The translations under genes were made by a program, and so were the position numbers. The notes below the pieces were generated by a model. The model saw only the letters and a program-made list of their open reading frames with translations. It did no database searches and was not told the origin of the DNA. Below are positions 24,306 through 36,128 of a DNA stretch of 64,000 bases, one piece after another (the stretch's first letter is position 1; every line of letters starts with the position of its first letter). This stretch comes from Allodiplogaster sudhausi (Eukaryota; Nematoda; Chromadorea; Rhabditida; Diplogasteridae), in NCBI GenBank assembly GCA_945643635.1, contig CALZFC010000109.1, positions 242,001 through 306,000 of the forward strand, in the 5' to 3' direction.

Positions 24306-25758
24306 TCAAGTTGGCGATACTTTCGCAAAAACTCCTTGGCAATCTTTGGACGAGGACGTCGTAGTCGGCTGCCCGTGGCGCCGGCCAAGAAAAAGTTGTC
24401 TAGGACGAACCAGCAATCCATAGATTTTTTTTAAATTAAAACAATTCAACTGAAATATGTATCATTTTTCACTATTCGTGCTCTTTTCAGAGTGACCATT
24501 TCATTATCTGTGCTGATTGTGAAGAGAAAGAGATTCGAACCGTGCATTATTCCAAATTGTTGTCACAGCATGGACCACGGCGCGCAAAAGGCGTGGATGT
24601 CAAGGCAGACCTCCACGCCAAGGTAGATGAACGCATAGTTCGTGGTACGAGTGACGTACACAGACACGTAGATGCAGGCCTTAAATACGGCCCAAACTCT
24701 CTTTGAATTCTTGCGCTCATAAGCCGGAATAAAGAGCGATTTAGAGAGGGGCGCTATTACCATAATCCTGAAAAAAAGTAAGTTCAAATAGATTTCGGTA
24801 CCCAAAGTAGTGCTGGAACCGATGCAAAGAGCGCTTGAACGCCAGCAACGATCATCAAGTTCCGCTCGACCGAACTACCCCAACGTGTGCTTCTCTGTAC
24901 ACGATAAAGGTGACAATTTACAGTGCTGGTCAAAATGATATTAACTTTTGGTTTTTCACGCACATTTTCCTTCAAAGTGTTTGAAAGTGAAACAATTTCA
25001 GAGTGGGTTCTAGATACTGTCAGATTCCCAGTAGCCGAATATTACTTTCATTGATAGACGGCAGAGCGAGAACACTATTTATAATTTAAATCACCCGGGT
25101 TGCACTTTCCCGATCAAGAGTGTTAAACTCTTATCCAGTGTTATTAGCGGCATAACTATCACCCCCCCCCCCCCACCACCCCGCCCCCCCCTCCGAAAGG
25201 AAAGCTCTTACATCTGCTCTATTCGCTTGCAGCCGAACGATAGTTATTGCGGTTAAGGCAAACGCGAGAAAGCCGAAGAGCGCCGACGTCACAGCCGTGG
25301 TAACAGGGATTGGGAAATAGATCTAAAGTTTTTTGAGATAATTTTTTTTGTATCTGCTAAATTAGTCAATTTCCAAAGGGAGCAAACGTTGGAGAGAAAG
25401 AGGCAGACCTCTACTCTGCTGATCTACCTGAGGCTCTTTCTTTCTCATCTTCCTCTTGTTAAACTCTCACTTTTCGCCAAAGTCGTGAACCTTTTTTGCC
25501 CCCTTTGACTCCTTCTCCTAGGGTCTTGCCACAGTCATCATTCTCAAGCAATATTTCCTTCACAGAGAGTAGCTAAAGTCACAAACATGAAAGCTGAACG
25601 ATAATTCGAGAAGAATCACCTAGAAGCCGTTGATCGTGGTAACATAAGCTCGTTCAGGCAGTGCCATCCAATAGACAATTGGAGGCAAAACTACGATTAG
25701 TACGTAGAATTTCCTGCCGTTCTCATTCCAGAACTAGAAGAGGATGAATTAATTTTGA

Positions 25759-27461
25759 TTAAGAGAGCCTCTCTGTAAGGATCAAGCAGCCTTCCATGGG
25801 GGCCTGCCCCGGAGGAAAGTGTCGGATTTTGCTAACCAAATTTTAATGGGGGGTACCCATACGTACTATAAAGAACATTTGGTGGTGAATTTTGTTACAA
25901 AATTTTTTTTTCATTGACTGGGCATGCAATAGTATGTAAAATGTTTAAGTCCATATAACTTTCTGTAAACTTAATATTTTTCAATTTTCTTTTTTTTATT
26001 TGTTGTGTATTCAGAAGGCGCACAAAAAAGTAATTGATGACTTTCTGAAAAAGTTTCATTATTAACAAGTTTTATGCATTTTTAATTTTCAAAAATCGGT
26101 TTTTTGAGCACATCGTCTATTTTACGGTCCGGATCCAGGCTGGAGAATAGCTGAGATGAAGGAGGAGAAAAAATGACACAAGATATGTTTTTATGAAGAA
26201 AATCGAAGGATATATATGTTTTCGAATTTTGACCTGAACCTGGTGCATTTGCATTTTCGCTGATTGAGATAACTTTTTTTAAAGTCTTGATTTTAAACAA
26301 GTTTTATCTCATCGAATTGGCCAATAAATTTTCTCCTAGAAAAGTATTGAACCAATCTGCCTAATGTTACCTTTGAGCTTATAAATAAAATTTTCTCTTT
26401 TTTGAACAAAAATTAATTGGGTAATAACTACGGAGAACCAAATTTATGGGCCATTGTGATATCAGGCCGAACCAATCAAACATATTATTAGATAGAACGA
26501 AGAATTCTGTATACCATATCCTTGTTTCATGAGATTTCAAGGATATATATTTACTTTTTACGAACAATTTCGGAAAATTTCCAGCATCGATCCAGCCGAT
26601 AGATCAAGTCGAAAAATGAAAGGTGCATGTTTATGTCACAAATCATGTTATATGGTGTTCCGAAATTGTTCGTAAAAAGTAATATATATATCCTTGAAAA
26701 CTCATGAAACAAGGATCTGGTATACAGAATTCTTCGTTCTATCCTATAATATGTTTGATTGGTTCAGCCTGATGTCACAATGGCAAATAAATTTGGTTCT
26801 CCGTAGTTATTACCCAATTTATTTTTGTTCAAAAAAGAGAAAATTTTATTTATAAGCTCAAGGGTAACATTAGGCAGATTGGTTCTATACTTTTCTAGTT
26901 GAAAATTTAATGGCCAATTCGATGAGATAAAACTTGTTTAAAATCAAGACTTTAAAAAAAGTTACACTAATTTATCTCAATCAGCGAAAATGCAAGTGCA
27001 CCCGGTTCAGGTCAAAATTCGAAAACATATATATCCTTCGATTTTCTTCATAAAAACATATCTTGTGTCATTTTTTTCTCCTCCTTCATCTCAGCTATTC
27101 TCCAGCCTGGAACCGGACCGTAAAATAGACGATGTGCTCAAAAAACCGATTTTTGAAAATTAAAAATGCACAAAACTTGTTAATAATGAAACTTTTTTCA
27201 GAAAGTCATCAATTACTTTTTTGTGCGCTTTCTGAATACACAACAAATAAAAAAAAGAAAATTGAAAAACATAAAGTTTACAGAAAGTTATATGGACTTA
27301 AACATTTTACATACTATTGCATGCCCAGTCAATGAAAAAAATTGTATAACAAAATTGACCACCAAATTTTCTTTATAGTACGTATGGGTACCCCCCATTA
27401 AAATTTGGTTATCAAAATCCGACACTTTCCCCGAAGCATTGCCACCTTGGCCCTAACAGTC
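25759..27461. mobile_element. Foldback element 1 (long inverted repeat)
   Basis: Two arms of about 800 bp are near-perfect reverse complements: the GGGGGGTACCCATACGTACT region at 25850 returns inverted near 27390, and TTTTACGAACAATTTCGGAA at 26560 returns at about 26660. The central loop is about 75 bp. The left end TTAAGAGAGCCTCTCTGTAA matches both ends of foldback element 2; the right end has decayed. No open frame of note. It occupies intron 2 of R6. Confidence 0.8.
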
Positions 27462-27585
27462 AATAAATATTTTTGTTTTTAACAAAACACTTTGATTTAT
27501 TGATTTAAAAATAATTTTCCTGAAAAAAAGTGAAATGGTAGATTTATAAATAAAAAAAACCGTTTAATGCACACAAAACCAGTTA

Positions 27586-27706
27586 AACGAGTGCGAACAC
27601 CGAAAAATTACGGTTACAATTAGTGCCAACTGTGCCTAGTCCCAGGGACAAGGCGGCAATTCGAACCAGCATTATTTATTTCAGCGATCGTCCCCCTTTC
27701 AATCTA
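27586..27706. mobile_element. Decayed TTAA-type MITE in intron 2 of R6
   Basis: GTGCGAACACCGAAAAATTA and TTCAGCGATCGTCCCCCTTT bound an internally deleted copy at the same place as in R4 and R9. Confidence 0.5.
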
Positions 27707-28409
27707 GTCCTCTGAAAAAACTGCGGCATACGCGTCGGCCAGAAAACAATGGAGCATCGATTAAGGGCGCAGATGAGCGAAATTGTGAAGTGAAGCTGAT
27801 TCCGCCAAAAGGACGACATGAGTAGGGGCATGAACCAATGCGACGGCCCGCCGCTTTTCATAAGTGGAAGCAGCCACGAGCATCCCCAGCTGTTGTTCAG
27901 CAGCACCAACGGCAGCACGCTCAGGAAAAAGAGTGGCGTTCCCTTAAAGAAACCAGCCATCTTGAATTCGCTCCTTTTTCCACATCAAAGATTCGAGAGA
28001 GCATGACTTAACATAAGATACGGTTGCGTTACGTCGTCCTTTAAGAAGGCATGAAAGAAAAAAAAAGTTATTAATCACCGATGCACTCTGTTGTAGTTTT
28101 AGTTAATTTTTGATGCATTTTGTGACATTTACATTTGACCCTGTTATGCAATAGTACACTACTCTCCCAGAGCCTTAAAGGAGGACGATTAATGCCTACA
28201 AACCAAAATAGCGCCGGTGACGTAGATCTTGAAGAAGAAGGTGCCGTACGGCGGCTGAGTACGCCGAGTGAGAAAGAGCGCGAGCAGCACGGCAGAGACT
28301 GAGGTCGAGAGGACGCCAAAGAGAAGACGAGCGAGTTCCACCGAGAACTTGACGAGGCGAGGAGAGATCGCCTCGCACGAGGATTCGTTCATTTGCCGTC
28401 TTGACTTAA

Positions 28410-28827
28410 AGGAGACCATAGGGGAAAACTCCTACCGCGAAGTCAGTGACAAACAGATAAAAAGTACGGTGAAAAGAATCCACAGAAATGGTACTATTGC
28501 CCCTCGCTCTCTCCACAGAAACTTGTGCATTGGTCAACTGCCATATGAGCCGACATGTTAAGCAAAGCCGGCCAATGTTGGTTGCGCGCACCATATGCAT
28601 GCATTTTATGGGCTGTATTCCAACGGCCCTGTCGGTCACTGCGTCAAATTGTTTTTCGAAAATAGCGGGAAAATAAAATATTTGCCAATTCAAAGTAGAG
28701 AATACAGCTAATTCCCTCAGGGCAGAGGGAATTTTGTGACCTCGGGACACTTGCAATCGAAGTTTCTAGCTCAAACTGACCGAATAAGACAAAAAACAAG
28801 GCACTATTTATTCGCCTCGGACCTCCT
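28410..28827. mobile_element. 418-bp TTAA-flanked MITE upstream of R6
   Basis: The element begins AGGAGACC and ends GGACCTCCT, with TTAA on both sides (28406-28409 and 28828-28831). R4 has the empty site GACTTAAACTGA at the same place (about 18571). The TTAA duplication and precise empty site fit a piggyBac-type non-autonomous element. It sits 17 bp from the R6 start codon. Confidence 0.75.
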
Positions 28828-28831
28828 TTAA

Positions 28832-31042
28832 ACTGAAGAAGATGATGAGGCGTGAGCGAAAATGGTGACGTGGGTTGTAATATGTAAGCGGCGAACTTAC
28901 AATGTCCTATCTTTGTTTTCACTGCTTTTGAACGAAAAAAAGGTGCTCCTCACGAGTCTTATTTTTAGGAAAAAGAGTGAAAAATATAATAAAAAAGAAC
29001 AAGATCATAACATCGGTAAAACAATTGCTCCGTCGAGCTACATACATACATAGATAAAGTGATGATATCAAGAAGTGCGATTCGTTGAAGAAACATATGT
29101 ATAAACAATGGGAAATTACAAACATGCCAGACTTTATGAAACCAACGAGATTCAGACTAGAATAAGGGAAAAAGGATACAAGTCCAGACATCTCGGAGAT
29201 ATTCCTCTTACTCGTTTCGCTAGACAATGCAATTTTGTATTGTTTCTACTTATCTAAAGGTGCAAGTGTGAATACTTCGAAACAGAGTATGAATGAACAA
29301 TAGGTACTACATTCATCAAAACATCTCGTGAGATACTCAATATAGTCTATGTTTCTCATATTTATGTATGTTACATGTATCCCTCCTTCTCTCTTTCTCT
29401 CCCTTTTCTTTCTCTATCACTATGTGTCGCTCTTCCGTTATCTGCCTCCCATTGGCGCCTGTACTCTTTTGCAATTTATTTCCTCTACCTTTAAAGGAGG
29501 GCGATCACCGAAAAGTCATTGACGATAAATGAACCATCTTAGTTATTTTCGAATAGTCTGGGGCATGCAGAAAAAGAATATGTATATGAAAATGTACAAG
29601 AAAGTTCCATATTCAAGTATAATGAACTTTAAAATGCAAATTTTGAATGAATTTGTGATTGGTGTGCCAGGGAAAAAGCAGAACCCATCGGTAGAATCCC
29701 AACTTCACGGCCACGTACCCATCGCGGGAAAATAAAATTACAAGGATTTGAAGAAATTGTTATGGTGAATGCTTTATCACCTTTTGGTTCATTTGTTTTA
29801 GAAAATGTTTTTATAAATTCTTGTTACGCAAAACATTATCAAATAGGTATAACAGCAATAACAACCCGCTTCAAAAAACACACGCACATTCCTAGTCTAC
29901 CGTACATTTTTGAGTAATTAAACGGACTTCCGTTCGAAATGTTTGTACGTTTGAACGCACATTACTGTATCGCCCTTCTTTAATAGCAGTTTCTCTCTCT
30001 CTCTGTGTGTCTCTCTCTCTCTATCTCTCTCTCTGTCTCTCTCTCTTTGTATCTCTCTCTCTCTGTCTCTCTCTCTTTCTCTGTCTCTCTCACTCGTCGC
30101 ATGGTCGGTATGACCGAGATAACGAAACTTCCTCATGACTGTCTGATTAGCAACAGTAATTTTTTTCAGCTGTCCCGTCTCATTCCCTCTCTCGTACATT
30201 TTCTCTAGCTCTCTCGTTCTCTTTCTCTCTTTTCTCTCCCTCTCAGACTTTTTACTCTACTCGAATGAAGGTATGAAACTTGTAATTTATATATATACAT
30301 GTAATGAAGCTGTATCGCTTTAACGTTGTTGTGTGGATGTGGAGAAGACGTGGGAAACAACTTAACACTCCTTTATCACCAAACTTGGCCTCAAGGGCAA
30401 CAAATAAATAGGGCTAGGCGAGGGAAGAGCAACCGCTCTATAAGAGCTCCCCAAGGCAGACTAAAATATATATTCATAAAAGTCACGAAATGAGGATAAG
30501 CTGACGTGTCACACGAAAAGACACCGCTCAATAAACACTAGGCAATCTTAGAATGCACAATCACTGGCACTGCAACTAGAGTGCACTTAAGTGGAAGGGG
30601 ATGAAAGAATGAGGTGGGAGGGGGTCATCGTGACATACATATATCAATGCGTGGAAATATGCGAAGCAACAAGATACAATTGTTACATGAATATTTCTCC
30701 GTAATTACAATAGAGTGTGTCGTACAATTGGAGCGAAACTACAATTTCAGAATAGAGTTCTTAAAATCAAGAACAACTTGAAAATGTTCCCTTTCAGTTT
30801 AAAACTCCAAACAATTAACGAAAAATTTCAATGAATATTACATCAGGACAAATGATCTATTTTCGTGGCATAGAAATTAGGCTACACAGATTATCTTTCA
30901 TATGTTCATATTCGACAGAGACAAAGGAAAAACATACGGACAGTATCTAACTTTTAATTAATTCTAAATTTAGCACAAATATGTATATTTGATTTCTATA
31001 CGTGCACATCGGCTATAGTTCCGCAGTAGATTTTGATATGTT
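28832..31042. repeat. Paralogous spacer upstream of R6
   Basis: Matches 5600-6960 closely in its first half, with a (CT)n tract at 30000-30090. A MITE end (CTTTAAAGGAGGGCGATCAC) at about 29490 and an unrelated block at 30310-30640 have no counterpart in the R2 spacer and are probably insertions. No gene. Confidence 0.5.
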
Positions 31043-33491
31043 TCACATTGGCGATACTTTCAGAAACATTCCTTGGCAATCTTTGGAAGAGGATACAGTT
31101 CTCGGATGATCGGGAAGTCGTCCAAGGAAAAGTTGTCTAAACAAACCAAATCAATTATTCATAGAGTTTTTTTTTCATTGAAACGGTTCGTTTGAAATTT
31201 ATTGAAGATTTTTTTGGCAAATGCATAAATGCATCAAAAAATTTTAAGAAGAGGACAACCTCACAAATTAATTCGCCAATTTCTTCAAAGAGCGTAAGCA
31301 ACTTTGTGATGAAATATTTTTGGTTTAACATTTTTTCTGCCCTCAATTAAGATTTTGAAAAATTGGCGATAAGCGAAGAATAATTAATGCATGTTTTAAC
31401 TACTTTCTCTGCCTGGTGAGTACACACTCTCATTTTCGCGGGCCATTTCTCTGCTCGCACAAAACCACTGAAAAAAGCACGCGAATGAATGAGAGCTGCG
31501 GCAATTTGAGAGCTCACATACATACATACATTATATTTCGGTGCTCGCCCTCCTTTAATGTTCGATGATAAGCAGCTCTGCTGATTATGGTGAGAAAGTC
31601 AATCGAACCGTGCATCACTCCGAATCGTTCTCGAGACGAGCAGAAAGGACCAAGATTCGCAAAAGGCGTGAATGTCATGGCAGACACCCGCACCAAGGAA
31701 GATGTACGCATAGGTCGTATCTTGGGAGATGTAGCGTGACACGTAGATAAAAGCCTTAAATGAGCCCTCCAAAACTAAGTCGATCTTCTCTCGAATTCGC
31801 GGCTTTTTTCAACGAACAAAATCAATAAATATATACATAAATGTATATAGCGGTTTCTCTTCGTACTCCTTTAAAGTAGCAAACTGCCGCATATTTAAAG
31901 AGATAAAAATAAAGAAACAAATATTTTTAGCCAAACCCAAAGTATCGCAGACACCGTCGCAATGAGCGCTTGAACGGCACAAATAATCGCCAAATTTCGC
32001 TCGACCGAAGAACTGCTCCGACGTGTGCTTGTCTATTTGGATGACATGATTATGATATGAACAAACTCTGATATTCCCTATCACGAATAATAGCCACTCT
32101 TGTCCATTGTTATTAGAGACCTTGTTATTAGATACACATGAACCCCCTCTCCACCATCCTTCTCCAAAATTAAGATAAAATGCCTACTTCTGCTCTCTTC
32201 GCCTGCAGCCGCACGATTGTGATCGCGGTAAGGGCAAAGGCAAGAAAGCCGAAGATTCCCGACATTACCGTCACCATTGCTGCGGTTGAGTAATAATTCT
32301 AAAGTTTTGACATAAAAAAATGTCTCTTCTAAATTTGTAAATTGCCATAGTGACCAAGGGAGGGAGAGTGTGAGAGAGTGAGAACGAGAAAGAGAGAGAG
32401 AGAGAGAGAGAAGTGCTAAAACAACAAACCTGAAAACTATAAGCTTTTTCGGCAAAAAACGAGTAGAACCCGTTGACAGAAATCACATAATACCGTGCAG
32501 GCATCGCCGTCCAAAAGACAATCGGAGGCAAGATTGCAATGATCACGTAGAATTTCCAGCCGTTCTTGCTCCAAAACTAGAAGAAGAAGAAGAAATGATA
32601 AAGAGTACATGGTTTTCTCAAGATATGTTTGGTCTGTCTGGTTACGTAAGTTCACAGCACAATTTTTCCTTTACTCCAAATCTATAAGAAGATTAACAGA
32701 GTCGGCCTCCGTAGTAAAGTGTCCCTTTTTGGGGGCACATGTAGAAAAACATCTTTCAACGTGCATAACAAATGCCAACAACTAATATAGTCTCTGTCGC
32801 ATATATAGAACTGTCTCCTTAAAGACCTGTGGCATACGCATCGGCCAGAAAACGACGGAGAATCTATTAACGGCGCAGATGAGCGAAATTGTGAAGTGCA
32901 GCTGATTCCGTAAATAGGACGACATGAGCACGGGCATCAGCCAGTGCGTGCGACCAGCGCCGGCCATTAGCGGAAGCAGCCACGCGCAGCCCCAGCTGCT
33001 GTTCAGCAGCATCGACGGCAGCACGCTCAGCAGAAAGAGTGGCGTGTCCTTCAATATTATTAATTAGTGCAAATCATAATTAGTGCAAAATTAGTGCAGG
33101 TTATGTAGAGAAAAAAATCTCCAAAAATTAATGTTTCACAGTGGGACTAGGAACTCTCTCACTCTCGCGTGCTGCTCTACGAAGGGCTGCGGCAAGTGGA
33201 CATATTTCACATGATGCTTCGGGGTGATCACGCTCCTTTTAACGAGCGCTCGCAAACACAGTAGTTGCTTTATTTTATTTTTTTGTTTTTGCTTGCACAC
33301 ACCAAGATAGTGCCGGCGACGTAGAGCTTGAAGAAGAAGTTGTTGTACGGCGCCTGCGAACGGCGAGTGAGAAAGAGAGCGATCAGCACGGCTGAGACTG
33401 AGGTCGAGAGGACGCCAAAGAGAAGACGAGCGAGTTCCACCGAGAACTTGACGAGGCGAGGAGAGGTCACCGCGCACGACGAATCGTCCAT
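31043..33491 (-). CDS. R7: Srg-superfamily-like seven-transmembrane chemoreceptor, intact
   Basis: Exons on the minus strand: 33491-33303, 33048-32827, 32576-32430, 32298-32188, 32032-31937, 31754-31609, 31136-31043; 334 residues with no stop. It starts MDDSSCAVTSPRL, has AVNRFSVVFWPMRMPQ after TM3, SVERNLAIICAVQALIA at TM6 and HDIHAFCESWSFLLVSRT in TM7, where the usual PW is SW. The tail is QLFLGRLPDHPRT and ends KVSPM. Intron 3 carries a (GA)n tract seen at the same place in R1, R5 and R8. Intron 6 has a TTAA-type MITE (about 31363-31560). A TTTTCAG lies 21-27 nt upstream of the ATG, as in R3. Sister copy of R3. Confidence 0.65.
31363..31560. mobile_element. TTAA-type MITE in intron 6 of R7
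   Basis: Left part GGCGATAAGCGAAGAATAAT, right end GGTGCTCGCCCTCCTTTAA; the inner palindrome CATTTTCGCGGGCCATTT is recognisable. Same family as 42002-42182. Confidence 0.55.
32703..32740. mobile_element. Solo terminus of the GCCGCCGTAGTAAAG family
   Basis: CTCCGTAGTAAAGTGTCCC matches the terminus of the 10256-11908 element with one substitution. It lies in intron 2 of R7. No partner end is apparent nearby. Confidence 0.45.
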
Positions 33492-36128
33492 TTGTTTCGC
33501 TGTGATTTATGCTGAAAATGATGACGCGATATTGATTTTTTTTCATCACAGAAACCACAGCTCTGATTACACACGACGGATAGCATTAAAAAGAACTCGA
33601 TTGAAATTACTTTTATTACTCTGTTGATGTTAAGAATGTTACTCCGTTGAGCTATGCACGTATGCGCATTGCTAAAAATCTTCATATCAAAGTGCTCTTT
33701 TCAAGGAATGCCATTCAGTGAAGATTTGTGTATTAACAATGGGAAAATAACTTACATTCCAGACTTTCAGACCAGAAGTACAAAAAAAGAAGTTACTTCA
33801 AACATCAGATACAATCTTCTTCTTCCTCGTTTTTCAATCTAAATAGATGTGGGTGTGGAAGAGTGAATTCTTGGAAACAGAGAATCTTTCAACAACAACT
33901 ACTTTTTTCATCGAGACATCTCGCGAGATATCTCATATGGTCTCTCTCTCACATCCTCTCTCTCACTCCTTCGCTCTTACTCTGTCTGCCTCCCATTGTC
34001 GTCCTTTTCTCTCTATCTGTCCGTATCTAAAGTTTAGCTGTACTTTCTCTGTCTCTAAATCAAATAGTGCATTCGAAAACTGTGTAGGTTTGGGTCTGGT
34101 AAAATGAGAAATACGTTGTCTGATTGTGTGGTCCCTCAAAATGTTAATGTCCATAAAAATTTATTGCTAAGAGCACTATCTTGCCTATCAAACTTAATAT
34201 TTAATTTTCATTTCAATATCTCAAAAAAGTGCATCCAATTCGCCTCCTACGATGTGAGCCCCATATTTCAAGCCTTCGTAGAAAGCGAAAACGGTATTTT
34301 CCATTCGCAGAACCACTTGTAATCGATTCCTAGTAATCGAAGGAACCAACATATTAGGAAAATTTGAATAAATTCAAGCTGGTCGGTTTTGGTCAGGTCC
34401 CCTTGCCATTTTGATACTCTCGCAAATCGCTTGACATGAAGCAACAGATGCAATTGTTAGATGAATATTTCTGTTTAATAAATCCGTATGTATTTATTAA
34501 ACGTGTTACATTTTGCAAAGAATATGTCAACATCGTGTGTTTCAAAGCGCACAAACTCCAATTTCAGAACAGAGCTCATATAATCAATAAAAATACTTTA
34601 CAACATGTCTTTTCAATTTATTAATTCTAAACTATAAACGAAAAATATTTTCCCTGAGCTACAGTGACACCATGATAAAGTCATTCCTGCTTTCAGGCTC
34701 GACAGAGACATTGAAAAAGAAATTTCGGAAAGTATCGACCGAATTTGCTTTTAAGTTTTCTGAATTTCCCTGACTATTTGCTTTTCACGTACACACATCG
34801 GTAATAGTTTCGCAGGAGACTGAGAAGTTTAAAAATTTCATGTTGGTGATACTCTCGCGAATATTCTTTGGCAATCTTTTGAACCGTTCTCGGATACTCT
34901 CGTTAAAGGGGATCATAAGTGAAAACTCCTACAACGAACAGCAGCCCGATAACTAAACAGTACGGTGTAATCATTCCATAGAAATGGTGCTACTGCACTT
35001 CGCACTCTCTCCACAGAAATTTGTGATAAACCAATCGGCTTGTGAGCGGGACCTGTTAAGAAAAACTCGGCCAATGTTGGTTGCGCGCAATATATGTATG
35101 CGCGCAATATATATATATATATGTAGTCTAATGGCCACATCGCGCATGATGTTATGCTCAAAACTTTTTGAAAATGGCGGGATGTTTTAATATTCGAGAA
35201 TTCAAAGTTCGTAAATATTGTTACTTTTCTCATTGCGGATGGATTTTTGTGACTTCGAGAAAATTGCAGACGAACTTACTAACTCAACCTGAACCAAATA
35301 AGGCGAAACAAACAGGACAGTTTTTATTCTCCTGAGATCTTTAAGCAAAGGTAAAGCTACCTAGACTTCAACTTCTTGCCAGTACATAATATGTGGTTAT
35401 AAGTCACTCGTAATGAGTGGTTTTACTGTTTGCAGCTACAATCATTTCGGGTACCACAGGCTTTTATCTTATGTGCTCTATCTCCTGCTCTTTCTTTCAA
35501 AAAAAGAGAGAGAGAGAGATCAAGAGAAACGGAGACAAGGAAAAAGTCCTCGTTCTATTTTTCTTATATTCCTCGAGAGATCATCGTAGTTATTTTTCTA
35601 AACTGCCCCTTCATCCTTTCTCACTAACACATCCACACACCCACCCACCCACGCACATTTTCTCAATCTCTCTTGTTCATTTTCTCCTTTTTTTCTACTT
35701 TTTCTACGTCAGACTTTTTTCTCTAGGAAAGTGAACTGTGCCAATTGTAAGTGACATTGAACGTATGCATCTAAGCGTGCGAATATTGGAATGAAGAAAA
35801 AAGTTGTAATTGTGAGTTGAATATTTTTCTACAAGCATTGCCAAACTACATCTGTAACAATACATGAGGAAGTTGAGGCAATGAATCCAAAGGAATTAAA
35901 TGTCTTCATATGACAAATAAAGTCTACAGAGACATTTTATTCAAAAATAAATGAAACGTAATTTCACAGACTTCTCAATCTCCTGCAGAACTGCAGCTCA
36001 TTCTGAGGAATATTTCTGATTGTTTTTTTTTCTTTATCTACTTCGATCCTGAAAATATGACTTTATCACAGTAACCACTTTCTATGCCAAGAAAAATAGA
36101 TCAATTGTCTTGACGTTATACTAATATT
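33492..36128. repeat. Spacer between R7 and R8
   Basis: Contains the usual blocks at 33640-33960 (ATCTCGCGAGAT at about 33920), a second TTAA MITE and pyrimidine tracts. About 34080-34450 is open-frame-poor and I recognise nothing in it. Confidence 0.4.
34904..35345. mobile_element. Second copy of the 418-bp TTAA MITE
   Basis: Shares with 28410-28827 the blocks GAAAACTCCTAC, CTCTCTCCACAGAAA and GGCCAATGTTGGTTGCGCGC in the same order. The left end is GTTAAAGGGGATC; the right end is decayed. It is between R7 and R8 and contains a short (TA)n expansion at 35108-35122. Confidence 0.6.

Larger units (their letters stand above)
24306..28392 (-). pseudogene. R6: Srg-like chemoreceptor pseudogene split by a foldback element
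   Basis: All seven exons are recognisable on the minus strand: 28392-28204, 27942-27721, 25733-25587, 25322-25212, 24894-24802, 24679-24541, 24399-24306. Defects: the donor after exon 2 reads TT instead of GT; exon 3 has an in-frame TAG (complement of 25620-25622) after TTINGF; exon 6 has lost 7 nt and stops right after CAPWSML. A foldback element of about 1.7 kb occupies intron 2, and a 418-bp TTAA-flanked MITE lies 17 bp upstream of the ATG. Exon 1 (MNESSCEAISPRLVKF) is still open. Several independent lesions show that the copy has been free of selection for some time. Confidence 0.75.
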
